From positions 6,057,001-6,121,000 of the forward strand of contig CM067527.1 in the NCBI GenBank assembly GCA_034509925.1: 64,000 nt of DNA, read 5' to 3'. The notes under the pieces were generated by a model, which made no database searches, was not told the DNA's origin, and saw nothing but the letters and a program-made list of their open reading frames with translations. The DNA comes from Hirudinaria manillensis. Its lineage: Eukaryota; Annelida; Clitellata; Hirudinida; Hirudinidae. The position numbers and the translations under genes are program-made. Of the stretch, positions 1 through 11,939 are shown in pieces (the stretch's first letter is position 1; each line of letters starts with the position of its first letter).

Positions 1-472
1 GCCTTTTTGTAACTATTTCATTCATTAAAAACAAAATTTGCGCAAATCCACATTTTATTAAATCCCTTCCTCATTGCCTGAAAACGTTCGCAAGCAGGAT
101 AGCAGTGATAACTAACTAATATTATAAAGTTTTCTTCCTTTGAAGAAGTTCTAGCCCAGAACTAAATTCTTGTTATTTCATGTTCTGGCAGATAGAATCT
201 ATATTTTAAATAGTCAAATTTCCTTTTCGCACTAAGATTTCTTTTCCACTTTGCTTGATTTACTGAAGATATGCAGTTTTTTGTTTTAATAATTATTTTA
301 GAGATGTGCCGATTTAGGCGCCAATAGGATAACTTTTATTTAATTATTTTTTCTTGTATTTTATTTAACAAATTCCCGACACACCTGCGACACCATGTTC
401 TCCCAGATAAACTACCAGCCGTTCCTTGACACACCTTTTTTATATTAATTTTATTTTTTTTATTAATTACAG
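1..472. other. Non-coding, nothing recognised
   Basis: AT-rich sequence with stop codons in all frames and no exon-like block. It ends in a pyrimidine-rich tract and AG at 471-472 that precede a decayed FTP exon. It may be intron or intergenic. Confidence 0.5.
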
Positions 473-693
473 ACGAGGATTATTTGCAAAAATTTGAAGT
501 CAAGGTTACGTTCGATTTCCAGGAAAGTTTTGTGTGCAAGTTATTCCATTAATGGCCAGCCTACACAACTCAACTCTTTCAAAGCACTTCGCCTTCAAGT
601 CAGATTTTAGCTAAAATATTCAGGCTTACTATTGCACGGTTTTTGTTTGGTGAATCTAACGCCGATATTGAAATATTTTCTGTCAACTCCTAA
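473..693 (+). pseudogene. Decayed FTP-domain exon B
   Basis: After a T-rich acceptor ending at 472 the frame reads EDYLQKFEVKVTF, the typical opening of exon B in this locus (compare NYLQEFEVSV in the intact genes). It then meets TAA at about 551. Near 655-693 a different frame reads NADIEIFSVNS followed by a stop, matching the LSIAEIxVFSV end of exon B. The middle is not readable, so the exon carries at least one frameshift and one stop. No matching exon A is visible upstream in the window. I read it as a broken relic of an FTP gene at the left edge of the cluster; its partner may lie outside the window. Confidence 0.55.
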
Positions 694-1862
694 GCTCAAT
701 TTATGTTCCCAATCGATTTACAGACCAAAATTTTACATGAAATTTATTGCATTATGAGCTGATTAATTTAGTTTTAGAGAGCATAAGAAAGTGCCTTATT
801 TTTTGTATGGACATGAGCTTCACCACTTGTATAAATCGTAATAATAATATTATTATATAATGTTGATAATGATGCATTAATAAATAAGATTGGTGATATT
901 TTGAGGTGGAAGCTTTGCGATTAATCTTAGCTGACAATCCACGTGGACAAATTTCAAATCTGTCCCAATATTTAGGTTATCAGTTTAATTTTATTTTCGT
1001 TATTTGTGAGTCGTTGCAAACCAAATAATAATTTCAATTATTAATAAACCAAATAGTAATGGCAGATAAAATGATAAAATCCACTAGTATATTTAGGTAG
1101 ACCAGACGAGCTATTATCTGCTTTTATTAAGTTAATTTAGGTTCACAGGTTCACAGCCAGGTTTGTAAATTCGTTCTTTTTTGAGTTTCTTTGTGTTTCT
1201 CTCGTCAATTGCTTTTCAATTTATGGATTCGAGTGTTGTAAAACCTAAAATGAATTTGATCATACGTGTTTGGTTATTTCCTAACACGCGTGACATCACT
1301 ATTCGGGATAATATTTTTTCAACCAGAGATGAAGTAAACAAATTATATATATATATTTCAATTGCTTTGAAATTTTGACACAACATAGTGCTCGATTAGA
1401 GGAGTGTTTCTATATAGGTTTCATATATATGCCACAACTATATCGTGTAAAAATACGCTTTTTTCGAAAATCCGGCCATCTTGCCATGGACGAAAACGTC
1501 ACTGCCTGATCTGTATAAATAAACTTTAGCGAGACATTAAAAAGCTTAAACTATCGTAACCCTCAAGCAAATTTGTGATATTGTAAAAATAAACACATTA
1601 GAACATTTCTTTCTTATAAAATTAATCAGACCGAGCCACAGCAACGCGTGGCTGGGCACCACTAGTAATTAATAACTGTACATCGCTCGAATGGACATTG
1701 TCTCATTAACATATCGAACGAATTCATCATCTATCAAGTTTAATTTACATTCAATACCAACAATCAGCACTTAAGAAATGTTTTTTTTATAGATAAAAAC
1801 TTTACTTATTTAATCACACTTCAGCGTTTTGATTGAAATCCGAGGACAAAGAATGATTGAAG
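694..1862. other. Intergenic, possible short repeat tail
   Basis: No exon recognised. A GC-richer patch at about 1624-1665 (gagccacagcaacgcgtggc) stands out from the AT-rich surroundings and looks like the end of an interspersed repeat, but I cannot assign a family. The stretch just before 1863 should contain the promoter of the next gene; no convincing TATA element was chosen. Confidence 0.35.
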
Positions 1863-4800
1863 ATGAAATTAATTCCGATCCTCGCTTCGTTGATTTTGTT
1901 TTGTGTCCTTTGCTCCACTGATCTGAATGGTATGCTTATAATTCACGGGGAGCAATAAAAGCAATATTAATGATAATCATTAATTATATTAATTCTATTG
2001 ATGATCTAATTACAGATGATATAATAACAGAAAATGTGAAGTCAGGAAAATGTAAGATTTACGACGTGCTATTTGTACAATCATCTGACAGTAACATCTA
2101 AGACCTAATCGCAACTCGAAAAACCAACTCAAACCCATCGTTCGTTCTCAAGGGGAACCCGTCAACTTGAAAGATGCACTCGCAAATCAAATTGGGACCT
2201 TGGAATTCAGGTCTGCCTTTCTGGCAATCGACAATGACTTGAAATCGAGCATTTATGCCTGCAAACCTTGTAACGGATCGCTCGCTGTTGGTTCAGGGTG
2301 GTGGAAAATTATTTTGCAAGAAAGTGTTTTCGTTGCGGCCGTTCGGTTGATCTCCACGAACAATGAAATTGGTTTGTGTTTTGATTTCGTTGAGTATCGA
2401 ATGTGCCACTTGTAAAGCAAATTCAAATAACGCGCGTGTCGAAATTTTTAACAAGTTGACACGTACATCTTAGATATAATTGTTAAAGTGTACAGTTCAT
2501 CCCGGGATTAGTGACTTATGATAGGATTTTTGACCATGTAAATTAATTAGTAATAATAGTGTTAACAACAACATCAATTACAATACTAAAAAAATATATT
2601 TATTGAGCCCTGCACCAATCAACAAAAGCCGACATCCTAAAGAACTCTCCTAATATTTAAGGTCCTCAGAAGGGTCAGGGATCACCCTGGGACCATTACA
2701 TGAGTATAAATTAACTTGACTATTAGCCGAACAAAAATTGAATAAAAGGTAATTAATTGTTTTCTAAATTTGAGTCCGCAAGGAATTTAAGTTATTGTTT
2801 TTTTCGTTTTTTCCCCCGTCGTTTACGGCCCCATCTACCGCGCCTCCAGGTGCTGGATTTAAAAAACTTCCATATCTTGTAGGACTCGGACAGTGTTTTG
2901 ATCGACATCCACATGAGGAGTCGCTTTGTCATGCCATTCTGTCTCCAAGATTCCGATGAGACTGCTCCCCTCTAATTGGACACAAAGGCCGTGATCAGTC
3001 CCTCTTGATTGCCGACCTTCTCGAATGGATCATTCTGTTTCATCCATGTGTGGATGTCGGGTCTATCGTATTTTTCCACTTTGAATGCGTGGAAATAATC
3101 CAATCCAAGGGTGTCTGATATCACCCCTACATCGCAGACAATGTATTCCGCCTAGCGCCAAGCGTACAAGTCGGGGATTCTTGTTCCGTTCGCTGTCGGA
3201 ATTCTTGGCTCCAGCTTGGTAATGTAGCCTCTTTTCTGAAGAGTAGCAGTCAGGATTCGGACCAAGACATCGTGTCTGTGGTGACGAGAGCCATCCGTTC
3301 TGTGACAGTTCTGCATGATATGGCCCAATGATTCCATTACGCCGCATCCGGCGTCGCAAGTAGTTTCGGCAATTGGACATTTCCTAGCCGAACGCAGCTT
3401 ATTGTGTAGGACGCCGGCGCGGACCTTCATGCATTGCAGAAACTGTTGGGTTGGCATCCTATTGACTCCGTCTACCAACCACTCGCTGGGAACCACACCG
3501 TCAACAAAGGATCGCAAGCCGTAGCCATCAACTGTTTTGTATAACTGTTCTGCAGCCGCCACCCGACGCGTTTTCACCGGCCCCAAGTTCGGAGTCTTTT
3601 TTCAGCTGCGGCCTTCCGAATTTCCTAACTTCGCTCATGACGGTTGTGTTTTGATGCATCATGTCTATAATGAGGTCGTCTTTGTTCAGCTTTGCTTGCT
3701 GCAAAACCTTTGACAATCTTTTGATTCTTACCTCGGGGATCCAGCTACGTAGCTGCAAAACCCCTAAACCCCCGAATCGGACAGCGGCGTGGAGGTATGC
3801 ATTTGTTGCATCTTTCGGCAATCGAAGCCAACTCCGCACCGATTTCCTAATTGCGATGTCGGCAGCATTCATAGAACGGAGGGAAACTTTTTCGAATGTG
3901 AGATAATGGACCAAGCTCGGCAATAAGTGTGTTTTCAGGATGTATAACCTCTGGCAGGGGGTGAGCGGAGCACGTGCTATTGAATGGAGGCCTTTCTGAA
4001 CCCTGTCACCAAGTGAAGCATATTTCATTTTCGGTCCTATCTGCACCCCGAGATACTTGTAGGTGTCAGTAATGCTAAGGGCCTTGATTTCTTTCTCTTG
4101 CACTTTTAGGTACGGCGTTGGATTAACTATCCACTGTTTCCGCCGACTGATGATTTCAGTTCTTATCGAGGCACATTTGCCAGGATTCATCGTCAGACCT
4201 ACCTTCGCCATTTCCAACTCGAGCTGCTTCAACATCATTTCCATGCCGACGTCGGTTGATGACAACAAGACGAGATCGTCAGCAAAGGCGATGTAGTTAC
4301 AATTCTCCTCTGATCCGGTCCCCGCTGAGACGCCAATTGATCTGTCTATGGCGCTCATAAATATATCGACAACGGCATTAAATAGCATGGGAGACATCGG
4401 ATCTCCTTGTCTAACTCCTCTACGCCTCACTGATTTCCTTCCCCGTTTTCATGCAGACTTTGCAGTCGTTATACAGATTGGTGAGGTAAGTTGTCAGCGT
4501 TTTCGGAGTCCCGAGACGGCGAGCAGCTCTAATTATCGAATGATGACTAACTGAATCGAAGGCCTTTGCCACATCGATGAAGGTCGCATTAAGCTTTTTC
4601 CTTTCTAGTCTTTTCTTGTCGATAAGAGCCTTGATGAGCCACAAGTTGTCTCCAAGACCGTCTCCGTGTCTGAATTATTTTTGCCTCGCGGATAGAGGCC
4701 AGAAGATCAGCATTCTTCGGTTAAGTATCCGATGGAAAAGTCGGCTCATGATGGGTCCGACAGTTATCGGCCTGAAATCGCCTGGGGATGAGGTCTCCTT

Positions 4801-7800
4801 AACTTTCGGGATGCAGCTGACGACTCCTTCCTTGAACGGTGAAGGAGGCATACCGACAAAAAGCCATAACGTCATGTGCACGGCGAAATCGATGAACTCA
4901 ATTCCGTCGAGATTTTTCTTCCTCATTCTGCCAAGACCTGGAGCGCTATCTTTGAGACCCTTCATGGCAATTTTGACTTCTTCGCATGTTATTGGGGCCT
5001 CCAAATCGTGATAAGGTCCCGTTATTGGTGTTATTGGGCGATCGTCTGCGGCTGACTCGCAGGAAAACACTTGCCTCCAGTACTCCAACAACTTCTCTCG
5101 GGGGAATGGCTTTTGTTTCTTCCCATAGTCCTCATTAAGCACTGACTGCGCGCCTTTCACCTTGTTTTTCCTCATAAGGTTCTGAGGATTTTTGCGTTTA
5201 TTCTGTCTTTTCTGTAATCTCAGTTCTCTTCTTGACAGTTTCGTTTTCGTCACTACGAATTTCCTGCTACTCTTTTGATTTCCCACTTCCTCTTCTCGGG
5301 CAGTATCCAGTGCGTCTCTGTGGCACGGCCTTTTCCTTTTGTGATGTAGGGTGGACGGATCTTTTTTTGTTTTGCTCACAGCAGCTATGCTCTCCATCCA
5401 AGTCATGTACTCCTTGTCTATTAACTTTTGTCTTGTTTTTAATTCATTTGTGTGATTCAATAATTCTGAAAATTCTTCTGCTGGCAGATTTATCAATTGG
5501 TAGTTTCCAATAACAAATTGTTTCAGATGAGTTTCGTTGTTAACACTTACTGTTTCTGGGAGGTTGATGAAGTTCGTTGGAGGTTTAGCTTGATTAATGG
5601 ATTCTGTGGTCTTTTTTATTATGAAGTCGTTGTAGAATGTTCGGTATTGAGGTTTATTTCTATTTTTCCTAATCGTTTCCACTGGTATGTTTGGCAGAAT
5701 TCGATTCAAAGCCACATTTATTCTCTTTTTTTCATTGGAGTTCAGTTTCCACTCCGTCTCTGCTATCTGACGCCACATCGCATTGTCATGCGGTGGAGGG
5801 TGCACCACTGCTCCGTCTTCCATTGTGTGACAACCAGAGTTTGTTACCAAGTCAATCACCTCTTCACCGCGTCGAATCCTCAGAATTCTTTTGTATTCTT
5901 CCTGCCTTCTGTGACATTTAACAGCCTCCAAAGATCGATGCTGGAATCTTTTATGTGCTTCCACGTTGATGTTTCTGCAACCCTTGTTAATCAGCACCAG
6001 TTCTATTTCTGCTAGCATGTTTGACTCCTCTGCTGACCACAGACACTTCGAGTAGCTTTTTCCAGCTCTCGCTTCATGGTATTCGATGGGATGTTTTTGA
6101 TGTAGTTTCAGTCCCTTTGAAGTACCGAAAGAAGCCGAACAGAATTCGCACCTAACCGACATATTCTTATCGTCTTGTGCTACCGAACATGATTCATGGG
6201 ATTTGTCAACTTGTAGGACAATTTCTCTTGACCGCAACGAACGGACCAAAATATCCGTAGGTTTATCCGACGTTATCCTGGAAAACTATTGTTTGAAGAC
6301 AAGAGTCCTAAGATAGATATCAAAGAACTTTACATACGGTAAAACGTTTAAGTCATTTGTCTTCAAATTTTTCCTCGTTTTCGACGTATTTTCACATTTT
6401 TATCGAGTAAAAGGTAGGGGACACGAATTTACGAAAAATTGTAGCTAAACCGGTCACTTCTCGAGCGAAATAATTCGTAATATTTACAGAAAAACACGTA
6501 GGAGAAACAAAACGGCCGCACCTATTCTCGCTCGCTCGAAACTACTGGAACGTTTTATTCAGCCCTGAACAATCCGTAAGATCACATCAACCATCTACCT
6601 CATCTAATATTTTAGGTCCTCCATTGGGTCAGGGATCACCCTAGGACCATCGCAATAATAAAATTATTAATTATTTAATAAAATTGTCCGAGAAAAAAAG
6701 AAATTCTAAGAGTTAGAAAATGAGCTATTGTCTTTTAGTCCGTTTGCGGTTCCATCCTCGTTTCCTCCATGTGCTGGACTTCCATATCTTCCAGATCCGT
6801 TATGACTCCGACATTGTCTTGAATGACAACCACATGAGAAGTCGCCTTGAGACACCATGCTGTCTCCAAATCTTCCACGATTCCGCCGAGATGGCGCCTC
6901 TCCAGTTCGCCACGAAAGCTGTGATCAGTCCCTCCTGTTCTCCAGTGCCTCCAGATGGATTGTTTTGCTTCATCCACTGGTTGATGTCTGGCGTGTTATA
7001 CTTGTCGACCTTGAACCTATGGAAGTAGTTCAGGTCGAACGTGTCAGCAATCACCGCCGCATCGCAAACCATATATCGCGACCCGTGCCACGCACAGAGG
7101 CCGGGAATTCTTGTCCCATTCCGCGTTGGAATTCGTGGCTCTAACTTCACGATGTAGCCTCTTCTTTCGAGGTGGGCTGCCAGCATACGGACGAGGGCAT
7201 CGTGTCTGAGGTGACGAGGGCCATTCGTTCTATGACAGTTTTGAATGATGTGGCCCAGTGATTCTGTCACACCGCAACCAGCATCGCAGGATGTGTCGGC
7301 AACTGGGCATCTCCTTGCCGAACGCAGCTTGTTCTGTAAGACGCCGGCGCGGACCTTCACACATTGCAGAAATTGTTTATTTTGCATTCTGTTGACACCA
7401 TCGACCAGCCACTCGCTAGGAACCACACCGTCGACAAAGGACCTCAATCCGTAACCATCCACCGTTTTGTACAACTGTTCGGCAGTTGCCAGGCGCCGTG
7501 ATTTCGACGATTCCGTTCCAGTGTCCTTCAACTGCGGCCGTCCAAATCTTCTGACTTCTCCCATAACTGCTGTGTTTTGGCGCAGCATGTCCATGATGAA
7601 GCCGTCGCTATTCAGCTTGGCCTGCTGTAAGACTTTTGTCAGTCTTCGGATTCTTATCTCGGGTATCCAGCGTCGTAGCTGGAGAACCCCCAGTCCATCG
7701 AACCTGACAGGGGCGTGCAGATACGCATTTGTTGCGTCTTTCGGCAATCGTAGCCAACCCCGCACCGACTTTCTGATTGCGATGTCGGCCGCGTTGAGGG

Positions 7801-10800
7801 CTCTGAGGGAAACTTTCTCGAATGTTAGGTGATGTACCAAACTTGGTAACAAGTGGGTTTTTAGGATGTAGAGCCTTTGGCAGTGAGTAAGAGGAGCACG
7901 TGATATTGAGTGGAGGCCCTTCTGAATCCTGTCCCCGAGTGTTACGTATTTCATCTTTGGTCCTATCTGCACTCCGAGATACTTGTACGCTCCTGCCATG
8001 CTGAGAGCCTTGACTTCTTTCTCTTGCAATTTTAGGTATGGCGAGGGGTTCACCACCCACAGTTTCTTCCTACTGACCACTTCTGTTCTCATCGATGCGC
8101 ATTTGTCTGGATTTATGACCAGACCAACCTTTGCCAATTCCGATTCCAGCTGGCCCGTCATGACCTCTATCCCAACGTATGTCGACGACATCAAAACGAG
8201 ATCATCCGCAAAGGCTATGTAATTACACATCTCTTTCGACTCGTTACCCGCGGAGATTCCAATCGAACTGTCAATGGCGCTCATGCACATGTCAACTACC
8301 GCGTTGAAGAGCATTGGAGACATTGGGTCTCCCTGTCTCACTCCTCTACGAACAGAAATGGCCTCGCTGAGTTTTCCTCCCATTCTCATGTACACTTTGC
8401 TGTCGCTGTACAGATTAATGAGGTAAGTGATCAGCGTTGTCGGTGTGCCGAGACGACGGGCAGCTCTGATTATGGATTGATGACTCACAGAATCAAACGC
8501 CTTTGCCACGTCGATGAAAGTCAAGTTCAGCTTTTTCCTTTCTAGTCTCTTTTTCTCGATGAGTGCCTTGATGAGCCAAAGGTTGTCTCCGAGACCGTCG
8601 CCGTGCCTGAAGGCTTTTTGTCGTGCCGACAAAGGCCAGAAGAGCAGCATTCTCCGATTTAGAATCCGATGGAAGAGTCGGCTCATAATCGGTCCAACTG
8701 TTATCGGCCTGAACTCGCTCGGAGAGCGCACCTCCTTGGCCTTCGGGATGCAGCTAACGACTCCTTCCTTGAATGGTGAGGGAGGCAGACCAGAAAAAAG
8801 CCACAGGGTCATGTGCACGGCAAGATCGATGAATTTGATCCCGTCAAGATTTTTCTTTCGTATTCCGTCCAAACCTGGAGCGAAATCTTTTAGACCTTTC
8901 ACAGCAGTTTTCACTTCGGCGCATGTTATTGGGACGTCCAGGTCGTGACAGAGTCCTGTAGTCGGTGTTACCGGGCGGTCGTCCGTGACTGATTCGCTTG
9001 AAAACACCTGCCTCAAATATTCGAGCAGCTTCTCTTGGGAAAACGGTTTTTGTTTTTCGCCGTAATCCTCATTGAGCACTGATTGCGCACCTTTCACCTT
9101 GTTTTTCTTCATGAGAGTCTGAAGATTTCTCCTTTGATCCCGTCTTTTTTGCAATCTCCTCTCTCTTCTGGACTGCTTCGTTCTGGTCACGACGAATTCC
9201 CTGTTAGCCATCCGCTTTTCTATCCCCTCTCCCTCGGCAGCGTTTGGTTTTTTCGCTCGGCTAGGCCTTCTCCTCCTGTGACGTCGGGTGGGTGGATTTT
9301 TCTTTGTTCTGTTTAAATTGAACTTGCTCTCCATCCAAGTCGCGTACTCTTCATCTATTAAGTCTTGCTTTATTTTTGGATCTATTGTGCAGTTCAACAA
9401 GTCAGTAAATTTTTCCATTGGTAGGTTTATGAACTGATAATTTCCGATTATAAATTGTTTCAAATGATTTTCATTGTCGACATTCTCGGTTTCAGGAGCG
9501 CTGATGACGCATCTGGCCGGTGTTCTTGTCTGGGTATTGGATTCTGTGGTCATTTTTATTATGAAATCATTGTAGAAGGTTCTATATTGCGGTTTGTTTC
9601 TATTTTTCCTGATCGTTTCCACTGGGATGTTTGGCAGAATTCGATTCAATGCAAAGTTTATTCTCTTTTTTTCCTGAGAGTTTAGTTTCCACTCAGCCTC
9701 TGCTATCTGCCTCCAAATTGCATTGCCTTCTGGTGGAGGATTTACCACAACTCGATCTTCACTTGAGAGGATCTTCGAGGTTTTTTTTGTTCATTCCCAG
9801 AGATTCCAACAGCACCACTCTCCTCTTCTCCACGTCTTATTCTCAGAATCCTTTTGTATTCCTCCTGCCTTCTATGACATTTTATGGCCTCCAAAGATCG
9901 ATGCTGAAACCTTTTATGTGCCTCCACATTGATATTTCTACAGCCATTCTTGACCAACTCTATCTCTATTTCGGCCAGCACGTTTGATTCCTCTGCTGAC
10001 CACAGACATTTCGAATAGCTTTTTCCAGCTCTCTCTTTGTGGTACTCGACGGGATGCTTTTGATTTTGATGAAGTTTCAGTCCCTTGGAAGTCCCAAACG
10101 AGGCTGAACAGTACTCACATTTAGCTAACAGGTTCTTGTCAACTTGTATTTCTGAAGCCATTTCTGAGTTATCTTTGGCTTGTTCCTTTTGTTCGACAAG
10201 TGCTTTCGACCGCAAACGGTAAGGCAGAATTGACATTGTTGAAGTAAACTAAGTAGAAGACAAGAATCCCGAGACAGATATCAGGGGACTATACAAAACG
10301 ACGAAACGCTTAAGTCCTTTGTCTTCAAATTTTCCCCGTTTTTCGAAGTAGTTTCACCTTTGTAACGAATAAAAGGTAGGGGACACGAATTTACGAGAAA
10401 TTGTAGCAAAAACCGAGTATTTTCAAGCAAATATTTCGTATTAATTAGAGAAAACCCGCAAGAAATAAACATCGGCCGCTCCTATTCTCGCTCGCTCGAA
10501 ACTACTCCGCTCGCTCGAAACTACTACTACTACTAATAATAATAATAATAACATAAAGTTTTTATAATCGTAGTTGTAATAGTTTCGAAGTTTGCTTCAT
10601 TACTGAACTCAAATTACACGAGTAATTACATCAAACATGTAGTCACGAAGTTATTATTATGCGGAGTTAATATGAAATTCAACAGTAATATTTTATTATT
10701 AGAATTCATAAATAAACTTTTAAATTTAATAAATCTATCGCTTTTTTTTTTAAATTTCATCAGAAGCAAATTACTTGCAAGATTTTGCCGTCTCCGTTGC

Positions 10801-11047
10801 CAACGTCGAGGAAAAGCTCTTATGTGGAATCTATCAGGCCCAGCAGAAGGTACCGATCTCGTCCAAGGTCTCCGTGGTGTGCATCCTTCCCAGGTACGGG
10901 AATGAGGTGTTGATCTTCAGATTGTACGACTCGAAAAACAATCCTGACAAATTATCCTTCGCCGAATTTAAATTGTTTTCTGAAAAGCCCCAGCCAGAGC
11001 GCAATGTAACCCCCTCAATCCTTGAATCTCAAGATCCGCCATCTTAG
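1863..11047 (+). CDS. Secreted single-FTP-domain protein, spliced
   Basis: Predicted exons are 1863-1929, 2016-2051, 2153-2371 and 10764-11047, giving about 201 residues. Exon 1 starts at ATG and encodes a signal peptide (MKLIPILASLILFCVL). Exon 2 is a 36-nt spacer (DIITENVKSGK), and its last T joins GG of the next exon to make Trp. Exon 3 is FTP half A, with AIDNDLKSSIYACKPC and GSGWWKIIL. Exon 4 is half B, with ANYLQDFAVSV and LSFAEFKLF, then a short tail to TAG. All junctions are phase 1 and frames join exactly, which is the main support. The ~8.4-kb third intron is filled by two R2-like elements in the opposite orientation. An AATAAA lies at 11257-11262. FTP/F5-8C relatives are extracellular recognition proteins; the ligand here is unknown. 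A donor at the GTAACC near 11005 could extend it. Confidence 0.72.
2661..2694 (-). other. Conserved nested hairpin in R2-like 3' UTR (copy 1)
   Basis: Outer arms GGTCC/GGACC enclose inner arms GGGT/ACCC, a nested inverted repeat. The same arrangement is kept in copy 2 at 6615-6648 although surrounding sequence differs. R2 reverse transcriptases recognise structured 3' UTR RNA, so this may be the binding structure; that role is inferred. Confidence 0.5.
2792..6258 (-). pseudogene. R2-like reverse transcriptase ORF, broken
   Basis: Read on the minus strand in domain order: a C2H2 zinc finger (CEFCSASFGTSKGLKLH), a Myb-like block (CLWSAEESNMLAEIEL), the RT core (FIDVAKAFDSVSH, RRGVRQGDPMSP, IAFADDLVLLSS), a CX3CX7HX4C knuckle (CDAGCGVMESLGHIMQNC) and a restriction-like endonuclease (RIPD, then VCDVGV). 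This is the R2-clade layout with one N-terminal finger. Compared with copy 2, the start is ACG at 6256-6258 instead of ATG. There is an in-frame TAA at 4675-4677, frameshifts near 4420-4430 and 3530-3586, and TAG codons at 3152 and again near the C-terminus. The RT FADD and endonuclease PD residues survive, but the protein cannot be made intact. Confidence 0.85.
6615..6648 (-). other. Conserved nested hairpin in R2-like 3' UTR (copy 2)
   Basis: Same nested arms as in copy 1 (GGTCC/GGACC outside, GGGT/ACCC inside) with different loop bases, at the same distance from the 3' end. Its conservation suggests a functional RNA element. Confidence 0.5.
6725..10236 (-). pseudogene. R2-like reverse transcriptase/endonuclease ORF with one frameshift
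   Basis: The frame opens with a true ATG at 10236 (MSILPYRLRSK) and encodes one C2H2 finger and a Myb-like block. The frame then breaks near 9781-9788, at an A8 run on the coding strand. It continues from about 9748 through the RT (GDGLGDN, FIDVAKAFDSVSH, RRGVRQGDPMSP, IAFADDLVLMSS), the CX3CX7HX4C knuckle and a restriction-like endonuclease. Total length is about 1,170 codons, normal for R2. Two further defects show against copy 1: the endonuclease PD motif reads PG (GGC at 7100-7102), and a TAA at 6800-6802 would cut off a basic tail of about 25 residues that otherwise reaches TAG at 6725. The homopolymer break could be a sequencing error; the Asp-to-Gly change is less likely to be one. Confidence 0.83.
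10526..10551. repeat. (ACT)n(AAT)n microsatellite at R2-like 5' end
   Basis: ACT triplets pass directly into AAT triplets next to the doubled 5' terminus of R2-like copy 2. It could be the target, or sequence added during 5' end joining. Confidence 0.7.
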
Positions 11048-11939
11048 AATCCAATCATCAAAAATGACAAACGTCTACAAAACGATTATCTTATTCCAAA
11101 TAACTACATGGATATTGAAAACAGCGTATGTTGTTTTTTTTTTAACTTTAAAAGATGTATTTCTTTTCTCTCTTTTAATTTAATTAAATTAATTATTAAT
11201 TATATATTTAAAAATAGTCCTTCATTTGCGTCAGCCTGAAGGAGTGGTATCGATTAAATAAAATTAATAATTTTAACCTATTAAATTCAGAATAAATTTT
11301 ATATTATTAAGTTTATAAAAAAGATACAAACAACTCAAACTTTACCGATATTATAATATAAATATATATATAAATTTAGAAAGCATTTAGAAAAACAAAT
11401 AAAAATTGTTCGATAATTGTATTTATTAAATTATAATATTATAGTCTGTAATTAAAATTCAGTTGTCAGAGAGTTACTGTTCGACAAGTAGATAAAGCAT
11501 TTGCAGATTAGATATTATAGACACGTGACTTAAACGTAACAAATTAAAAGTTATTATTAAAAACTGAAATTTAAGCAAAAATATTAATAATTACAAATTA
11601 TTAAAATATAATTTTTAAATTAACATTTAAAATTATTAAAATATCTTTATTAAAATGTCAACGATTGACCAATCAAAGACGTGCCATTTGTTTGCATGCT
11701 GCAAATTCTGTCAGATTTGGCGACACAGAACTTATGAATGCTACGAATTAAAAAATAAGTGCAAGAATTTAATTTCTAGAAAAAAAATTAAATTTAATTT
11801 AAAAAAATTAAAAATGATAAAATGAACGACAAAAGAAAACTGTCTCAAGACACCTGCTGATCTGCTATTCAATTCATTTCAGCTTGTCAAGAACTCTCTC
11901 AATCAGAAGCTTAACATAACTTAATTAATTAATTATTTT
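11048..11939. other. Intergenic, AT-rich, no gene seen
   Basis: Contains the probable 3' UTR of the preceding gene and then low-complexity AT sequence with TTAATTAA runs. No exon or RNA gene recognised. Confidence 0.5.

Larger units (their letters stand above)
2590..6546 (-). mobile_element. R2-like non-LTR retrotransposon, copy 1 (decayed)
   Basis: Minus-strand element of about 3.96 kb. Its 5' end lies near 6546, where the minus strand starts AGTAGTTTCGAGCGAGCG. Its 3' end lies near 2590-2600, set by alignment with copy 2 (shared CAGGGCT, AATAAA). It carries a single R2-type ORF with several breaks. No 28S rRNA sequence flanks it, and it sits in an intron of an FTP gene. Copy 2 directly abuts its 5' end, forming a head-to-tail pair. 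The exact 3' boundary and target-site duplication cannot be fixed by eye. Confidence 0.82.
6547..10525 (-). mobile_element. R2-like non-LTR retrotransposon, copy 2 (nearly intact)
   Basis: Minus-strand element of about 3.98 kb in the same family as copy 1, lying immediately upstream of it in a head-to-tail tandem. Its 3' end meets copy 1's 5' end at about 6546/6547. Its 5' terminal sequence is partly doubled: the block ctcgctcgaaactact occurs at about 10491-10506 and again ending at 10525. It is followed on the plus strand by ACT and AAT triplet repeats. It has one long RT ORF with a single frame break. Flanks are not rDNA. Confidence 0.85.

Noticed and set aside
4577..9987. Plus-strand frames of 76-172 residues over the R2-like elements
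   Set aside because: They are antisense shadows of the reverse transcriptase frames.
2590..10525. 28S rDNA context for the R2-like elements
   Set aside because: Neither flank resembles the conserved R2 target site and no rRNA sequence is present in the window.
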